Positions 35,601 to 39,180 of a stretch of DNA of 39,180 nt are shown piece by piece. The position numbers and the translations under genes are program-made. Source of the stretch: Myxococcota bacterium (GTDB lineage: Bacteria > Myxococcota_C > UBA6777); NCBI GenBank assembly GCA_963169055.1, contig CAUJFU010000382.1, positions 1 through 39,180 on the forward strand, read 5' to 3'. The notes below the pieces were generated by a model. The model saw only the letters and a list, made by a program, of their open reading frames with translations, was not told the DNA's origin and ran no database searches. Position 1 is the stretch's first letter. The number at the start of each line of letters is the position of its first letter.

Positions 35601-36317
35601 TCGAGCGATGCCAAAGTCCGTAATGACGGCACGTCCGCTATATTCGACGAGGATGTTTTCGGGTTTAAGGTCGCGGTGGATCACTTCGACGCTGTGGGCG
35701 GCGTAGAGTCCTTCGCAGATTTGGATAGCGAGGTCGTAGGCTTCTAAGAGAGGGAGCGTACCACGATGTTCGAGGATGCGATCAAGGGATTTGCCGTTGA
35801 TCAGTTCCATGGTGAGATAATAGCGCCCGTTTTCTTCGCCAAGATCGAAGACGCGAGCGACGTTGCGGTGTGTAATTTTTCGGGATAGTCGGACTTCGCG
35901 CTTAAAACGGGCGAGGATCTCGGGATTGTTGAGTTGCCCGGGGAGCAAGAGTTTGAGGGCGATGATATCGTCGAGTTCGAGATCGCGTGCGCGGTACACT
36001 TTGCCCGTGGCACCTTCGCCGATCAAGGAGATGAGTTCATAGCGGCCCGCGACGCATTGCGCTTCGAGAGGTGCGCCTCCGCCCGCATCGAATTCGGGGG
36101 GGGCGTTTGAAAGCATGGTGGCATCGCCGCCGTCTTCGTCTTCTTCTTCTGAACCGAAGTCTTCGGAAAAATCGAAATCAAGGCTGTTGTGGGAATAGCC
36201 GCCAGAAGGGGCCGAGGAGGTTTTGTTGGAGTTGTGGACGATGGTGGAGTCGCCGTCGTCTTGTTCGGATGGAGGGCTGTGGACGTGTTGCGGATCTCGG
36301 GGGTTGAACTTCGTCAT
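32649..36317 (-). CDS. Ser/Thr protein kinase with TolB/FlgO-like and TPR regions
   Basis: This is a cytoplasmic-looking protein kinase of 1222 residues with no membrane segment. An acidic N-terminal stretch (44-64) precedes the kinase domain (about 93-350): glycine loop GEGATGKVYRA, ATP Lys122, HRDLKPEN (214-221), DFG (234-236) and GTPAYMAPEQ. A long Ser/Pro-rich linker contains 12-residue repeats (SSDTSEKSAL). Next comes an alpha/beta region resembling TolB-N/FlgO modules (ELARALTEQLSLFP, GADLLLTLQI). A second low-complexity linker leads to a C-terminal TPR-type helical array (about 960-1222) with the ALDPEHANSLYALALIDF and ALDPTYLTARFESARGYAL units. ATG 36317 is chosen because AGGA lies eight bases upstream and the preceding frame is junk-like. 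The TPRs probably recruit substrates. Confidence 0.9.
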   Translation of the reverse strand: MTKFNPRDPQHVHSPPSEQDDGDSTIVHNSNKTSSAPSGGYSHNSLDFDFSEDFGSEEEDEDGGDATMLSNAPPEFDAGGGAPLEAQCVAGRYELISLIGEGATGKVYRARDLELDDIIALKLLLPGQLNNPEILARFKREVRLSRKITHRNVARVFDLGEENGRYYLTMELINGKSLDRILEHRGTLPLLEAYDLAIQICEGLYAAHSVEVIHRDLKPENILVEYSGRAVITDFGIARHASGSRDFQTVVGSVIGTPAYMAPEQIATNTQIDARADIYAFGAILFEMVTGQQAWQGDNIFAIIAARLTNPPPDPRRYNPSLPTPLAELILQCMEREPNQRPHHIANVLQTLQSLRNLPQGPPIDNQATIASLDILSVPPPRASSHTPFPSSNIQQASRQSPSLIPVGTPVSPEQKHTPPPHLPVATSRNFSSNATTSATTPTSPRATSPSYTHAEQSLPRRSSPSYPYAQQIPHSLFDSPLDVVAGTPSRHEVALQQDSLRAKTLSGTTEHKHDSKPPSAIPVIAPNPEPRPSSDTSEKSALISSSDTSEKSALTSSSDTSEKPVGSTSPSTAPSDDLALPEIPTLLLLPVSGAPPHLAAFSEELARALTEQLSLFPKISVSPPEVTSQTRGKNITLKQFHRDFGADLLLTLQIKHQQNNDIEISIRIQATVGGKILHTSRLQSSAQSAFSTAQQILRDLHEPLQLLNPQKPAVSETPKPAASQAQKPAASELKKNTALIPEATFASELAAPKQSTFPLKDDKGLPPKNDKGTLSLEDDLGELFPPSPSRATVPPLTDPKAIATDAFFGDDLFPPKSPTKEEFLFSADSIGDDFLLPTSSIDEDFLSPLPPPHKSVPSAAAPVSAAASARSASSVPLTLPPQPVAPMRISSSKEALQQLLRAKASLNKQWQGDLSEPLALFESLQKDFPHDPAPLAGIAIIKARQAFPTSGPNDPPLQDARKTALSALSLDPEHANSLYALALIDFYRHAWEDALRHLAKLLEQGHPHPKAHALLGSIMLEIGSLGGAIDNLQHALALDPTYLTARFESARGYALLEQWSDVDRLLELPAPNEQDERTRNLYQARLNLWRPDPQRLEISGPIAADNQTQQSLRILNHVRATKQFPKTLQNRFYQTRIDATKSLRLHLLMRQELIEILAFVQDWDAAFSVLQEAFDLQLYDLNWLSRCPLFQPVQQDPRYLRFLEQLKLRVLPLHKRLQETY
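34629..34720 (-). repeat. 36-bp in-frame minisatellite in the kinase linker
   Basis: Three copies beginning TTCCGAAGTATCCGAAGA at 34629, 34665 and 34701 (exact period 36) encode SSDTSEKSAL-type repeats in the linker of the second kinase. Confidence 0.9.
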
Positions 36318-36645
36318 GGGGGTTTCCTGTCGGCGACTTCGTGCATCCACAAAGATACAGGGAGTTCGGTGGGTTGAGGAGGCCACCAGAGGAGAGGACT
36401 GTACCGAGAGAGGGAGTCGGATGTCAAGAGCAGCACGCAGCATCAAACGAACGCAACGAGGTTGCGTTGGCTGTCCTAACGAACTTGGGGGAAAGAGCCG
36501 AGCGCCGAAATAAAGTGTTGTGCCTCTTTGTGGGCAAAAGGATGAGGGCGGTGCTTTTCTTTTTGGGGGGTGCATGCTACAAGGCGGAACAGTCCGTCGT
36601 TCGGTCACAAAGATATGCAGAGCGCGAAAGCGCGGAGCGCGTGCT
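36318..36645. other. divergent intergenic region with inverted repeats
   Basis: This 328-base stretch lies between the second kinase (minus) and an unknown gene (plus). It contains a perfect 8-bp inverted repeat at 36450-36468 and a GCGC-GAAA-GCGC hairpin shortly before the plus-strand start. I see no gene and no consensus promoter. Confidence 0.5.
36450..36468. promoter_or_regulatory. perfect inverted repeat, possible operator
   Basis: AACGCAAC-GAG-GTTGCGTT is an 8-bp perfect palindrome with a 3-base centre in the divergent region, 133 bases from the kinase start. No T-run follows, so a terminator is unlikely; a regulator site is possible. Confidence 0.35.
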
Positions 36646-37338
36646 ATGGTTGTATTAAAGTCATCGCAAAGCCACCATGAGATCCATTTTTCGGAAGCCT
36701 TTCGATTGGCCGAAGGGGAGCCGATCTTGCGCTTTCGGGTATCGTTTCAGATGGGCAGCCTGCCATATTTGACGGTGTGGGTCTTACATGCCCATCCCGT
36801 GGACTTGATCGAATACTTTCATCGCTTGTTGCGCCTTGTGCGTTCGCCAGAAGAAGCACGCCGCCAACTGAATGTCGAAGCTTTTTCTTGGCGTTCTGCG
36901 GAGGGACATCTTTTGTTTCGTGGCGAAGAAGCGGATGCGGGGATGCTGCGCTTGGATAGCGCGATCTGCACCGTTCCCAGACGCGATCCATTGGGGACTT
37001 CTTTATCGATGGTCGTCTCGGATGGTACGTTGACAAAGTTCTTAACCGAACTCGCGCAGTTTTTTTCGGTGGATCTACCGGGTTCTGTGATGCTTCCCCA
37101 AGAAAACTGGGATGAATGGACCGCCACAGATCCACAAAGATTGTTGGTGCAAGCGGGTTCGGCACAAGGGGCAAAAGTCTCACCGTACCACCAAGCGGCC
37201 TTGGGGGAAAAAGCTGCACAAACCACGGAGACGACGAGAGCCGCGCAAGACGCACGAGAAGATATCTGGTTGGAGGGACACACTCCCCCTCCCGCAAGCC
37301 CTTCGCAAGTGGATCTCGAAGGTTGGGGGGACGATTGA
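36646..37338 (+). CDS. unknown 230-residue protein
   Basis: I do not recognise this protein. It appears soluble: no signal and no membrane segment. Residues 1-160 look folded (ILRFRVSFQMGSLPYLTVWV, DLIEYFHRLLRLVRSPEEA), and the last 60 are low-complexity and charged, ending DLEGWGDD. ATG 36646 is preferred because GGAG lies about ten bases upstream in the leader; an in-frame ATG at 36520 would add 42 unlikely residues. It is divergent from the second kinase gene and converges on the saccharopine dehydrogenase gene. Codon use matches the neighbours, so it is probably a real gene. No function is proposed. Confidence 0.6.
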   Translation: MVVLKSSQSHHEIHFSEAFRLAEGEPILRFRVSFQMGSLPYLTVWVLHAHPVDLIEYFHRLLRLVRSPEEARRQLNVEAFSWRSAEGHLLFRGEEADAGMLRLDSAICTVPRRDPLGTSLSMVVSDGTLTKFLTELAQFFSVDLPGSVMLPQENWDEWTATDPQRLLVQAGSAQGAKVSPYHQAALGEKAAQTTETTRAAQDAREDIWLEGHTPPPASPSQVDLEGWGDD

Positions 37339-37371
37339 TCGGAAAATGCGGGAAGAGCGACAAAGAGATCG

Positions 37372-37483
37372 CGTGTTCGCGCCACTCCAAGCGGCGGAGT
37401 TGTTTGGGTGAGATACGTCTGCTCGTTCCGCCAACACGGGGTCAAGGGGTTGCGACCTATGGCGGGGTTTGGGGCAGCGCCCC
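37372..37483. repeat. 112-bp dispersed repeat, copy B
   Basis: This is the second copy of the element at 25717-25828, the same length with conserved ends, including GGGGCAGCGCCCC at 37471-37483. It lies between the convergent unknown gene and the saccharopine dehydrogenase gene. Confidence 0.8.
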
Positions 37484-37512
37484 AAAAAACAGGAGCCAAC
37501 AAATCAGGACGA

Positions 37513-38877
37513 TCAGTACATGGATTCGAATTGGACGGCAGTTTCGCGTTCGTGGAAGGTGATCCCGTAGCGTTCGAGTTCTTGGAGGACGGGGTGATAG
37601 ATCGAGGGGAGGGTGGGGCGTTGGACGCCTGTCAGTTGGATGGTGCGGTCGAGGATCAAGCGAGCGGCGATGCCAAGGGGGAGACCGACGGTGTGCGCCA
37701 TCGCGGTATAGGTGCGATCTTCGCCGAGGATGGCGGTGGAAGAAAAGAGTTGGTGGCGTTTGGCGTCAGAGTCGAGGAAGTGGATCTTGTGGACCATGAC
37801 GATCATATCTTTGTCGTCAGGATCGAGGTTCCATTTTTTCTCAAGGATATGTTGAAGAAGCTGCGCGGGCGTACCCGGCTTTCCGAAGCCGATCGGTGTA
37901 TCGTCAAAGATGCCGAGCCAATCGAGCTTTTCCATCTCAGGAGAGTCGTGGTCAAGTCTGAGGTAGTGCATAAGGCGAAGGCGCGTGCTGTCTTGGGTGT
38001 CATAGAGCAAGAAGGAGTCGATGAATTCGCGGCAGGTCATGTCTTCGCTGCCTTCCATCAGATAAGAATCATCGGTCGCGCCGAGTTGCACAAAGACATC
38101 CCATGCCTTGCAAAATCCGGGACGTCGGAGCGTTCCGCGATAGATGGTGGGGATACCGCGCAAACGGTACACATCGATGTATTTGAGCGAGTCGCGGTTG
38201 GCGTATCCTTCGAACTTGCCGTACCCTTCGATCTCGATGATCTCTGTGCGACGAAAAAGCCGCTGATAGGGGATATATTTATAACGGTCTTCTTGGACGA
38301 ATTTGACGGCAGAACCCGACCCTGCAAGGACGACGTTGCGGGGGTTCCATGTGAATTTGTAGCGCCACGGGTTGTTTGCTTCGCTTTGGGGAGCAAGGAG
38401 TCCACCCGCGAAGGACTCGAAACGAACGATGGGAACGCCTTGTTCGCGGAGTTTGTCGAGCATACGCATCGCAGACATATGATCGATGCCGGGGTCGAGT
38501 CCCATCTCGTTGAGCAAGAGTACACCGGCTTTTTGTGCATCGGCGTGGAGTTCTTGCATCTCATCGGAGATATACGAAGCGGTCAGAAGATGTTTTCCGT
38601 GATCGATGCACTCGCGTGCGATGGGGACGTGCATCGAAGCCGGGAGCATCGAGATCACCAGATCAGACCATGTGATATGGTCGCCATAGGTGGCACGGTC
38701 GAGCGAGTCAAACAAGATGGCTTGTCCACGCGGATGATCGGCGATCTTTTGTTTGGCGAGTTCGATGTTGATATCACCGACGCGGATCTCCCAAGATTGG
38801 GCCTCGGCGTTTTGGAGAAGATAACGAATCAAAGTAGAAGCGGAGCGTCCTGCACCGATCACGAAGATCTTGCCCAT
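37513..38877 (-). CDS. saccharopine dehydrogenase family protein
   Basis: The 454-residue product has an N-terminal Rossmann domain with GAGRSASTLIRYLL at residue 8, and the saccharopine reductase-type C-terminal domain. The long stretches NEMGLDPGIDHMSAM, PWRYKFTWNPRNVVLAG, FEGYANRDSLKY and DKDMIVMVHKI are, as I remember them, very close to Bacteroidetes-type saccharopine dehydrogenases (L-glutamate-forming). Those enzymes join or split saccharopine in lysine metabolism. ATG 38877 starts the protein as MGKIFVIGAG, with AAGG nine bases upstream; the longer frame to 38937 is not needed. A 7-bp inverted repeat lies in the leader. No other lysine gene is visible. Carboxynorspermidine dehydrogenase is a related alternative, judged less likely. 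Confidence 0.85.
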   Translation of the reverse strand: MGKIFVIGAGRSASTLIRYLLQNAEAQSWEIRVGDINIELAKQKIADHPRGQAILFDSLDRATYGDHITWSDLVISMLPASMHVPIARECIDHGKHLLTASYISDEMQELHADAQKAGVLLLNEMGLDPGIDHMSAMRMLDKLREQGVPIVRFESFAGGLLAPQSEANNPWRYKFTWNPRNVVLAGSGSAVKFVQEDRYKYIPYQRLFRRTEIIEIEGYGKFEGYANRDSLKYIDVYRLRGIPTIYRGTLRRPGFCKAWDVFVQLGATDDSYLMEGSEDMTCREFIDSFLLYDTQDSTRLRLMHYLRLDHDSPEMEKLDWLGIFDDTPIGFGKPGTPAQLLQHILEKKWNLDPDDKDMIVMVHKIHFLDSDAKRHQLFSSTAILGEDRTYTAMAHTVGLPLGIAARLILDRTIQLTGVQRPTLPSIYHPVLQELERYGITFHERETAVQFESMY

Positions 38878-38909
38878 CGTTTCGCGCCTTTTGTGTGAGA
38901 AGTGAGTGC

Positions 38910-38937
38910 GTGCAACCTGCCGTCGTCTTTGTTGCAC
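38910..38937 (-). promoter_or_regulatory. inverted repeat in the saccharopine dehydrogenase leader
   Basis: GTGCAAC and GTTGCAC (38910-38916 and 38931-38937) form a perfect 7-bp stem with a 14-base loop, ending 33 bases before the ATG. It could be an operator or leader hairpin. Confidence 0.3.
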
Positions 38938-38965
38938 ACAAAGCGAGGCGGAGAGCGGTTATGGC

Positions 38966-39180
38966 TTACCTCGCCTCAGCGTATTGATGTTGAGCGTGGT
39001 GGCTCTGCGTTAGCAGGCGCAGATCTTGGCCAACGAGGGCGGTTTCGTCAAGGCTTGTTTGCAAAAACAGCGATGCTGTGGGCGCTTGTGTGTTGGGAAA
39101 AAGCTGTTTGGAGAAAAACAGCCACAGGGCTTGCTGAGAGCAAGGGGATGTCCCAATGTACAGCGCGCATATCGCAAAAA
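38966..39180 (-). CDS. probable 3' end of a gene cut by the right edge
   Basis: A minus-strand frame enters at the window edge and runs 70 codons to TAA at 38966. The product reads like protein: LYIGTSPCSQQALWLFFSKQ, then a piece containing SLDETALVGQDLRLL, ending HAQHQYAEAR. It has balanced charge, unlike the two competing minus frames, one of which is Cys-rich with no acidic residues. No start is visible. The saccharopine dehydrogenase gene follows 88 bases downstream on the same strand. I do not recognise the family. Several perfect small hairpins also fall here (39067-39079, 39103-39122, 39130-39144), so a structured RNA is the alternative. Confidence 0.45.
   Translation of the reverse strand, partial: FAICALYIGTSPCSQQALWLFFSKQLFPNTQAPTASLFLQTSLDETALVGQDLRLLTQSHHAQHQYAEAR

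Noticed and set aside
36318..36608. 97-residue extension of the second kinase
   Set aside because: No ribosome binding site and odd composition; ATG 36317 has AGGA at a good distance.
38943..38974. GCGAGG/CCTCGC stem as a rho-independent terminator
   Set aside because: The loop is 20 bases and only three T follow on the minus strand, too weak to call.

Overview
The window reads as a piece of a bacterial chromosome, most likely from a Myxococcota-type (deltaproteobacterial) lineage of moderate GC. The reasons are two eukaryote-like Ser/Thr protein kinases, two very large secreted lipoproteins built from MopE-type CDGxDNDCDGxxD motifs, Stig-like Cys modules and beta-propellers, and a PEGA-domain kinase partner. 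The assignment is by gene style only, because no rRNA or tRNA could be recognised.

Layout. 1-378 has no convincing gene but holds a UUCG hairpin, a boxA-like motif and a likely carAB promoter. 424-5025 encodes carbamoyl-phosphate synthase (carA, carB). 5022-8672 (minus) is a 1216-residue lipoprotein with 14 RCC1-type blades. 8811-9029 is a probable remnant of an adenine-specific DNA methyltransferase. 9068-13708 is a giant (1546-residue) penicillin-binding protein. 13922-20393 (minus) is a likely operon, in transcription order: small lipoprotein, CreB-type regulator, CreC-type sensor kinase, giant MopE/WD40 lipoprotein. 20767-23895 (plus) is a membrane Ser/Thr kinase followed by a PEGA-domain membrane protein. 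23950-25470 (minus) is a membrane-anchored GH1 glycosidase. 25898-29868 (plus) is an arginase/agmatinase-family enzyme followed by pabB, pabA and pabC (p-aminobenzoate synthesis). 29865-32552 (minus) is a U32-family protein of RlhA type. 32649-36317 (minus) is a second Ser/Thr kinase with a TolB/FlgO-like region and TPRs. 36646-37338 (plus) is an unknown protein. 37513-38877 (minus) is saccharopine dehydrogenase. 38966 to the right edge (minus) is probably the 3' end of another gene.

How it fits together. Housekeeping genes (carAB, pabBAC, lysine metabolism, RlhA) are interleaved with envelope and signalling genes. CreBC homologues elsewhere respond to cell-wall or beta-lactam stress. Here they sit between two lipoproteins and face a large PBP, which suggests but does not prove an envelope-stress sensing locus.

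A second theme is repetition at small scale. There are in-frame minisatellites (27, 33 and 36 bp) in Ser/Thr/Pro-rich linkers of three unrelated proteins, tandem duplications at gene ends and starts, a pair of 36-bp repeats, and a 112-bp element present twice about 11.7 kb apart. Convergent neighbours overlap at their stop codons twice and come within 60 bp with a shared duplication once.
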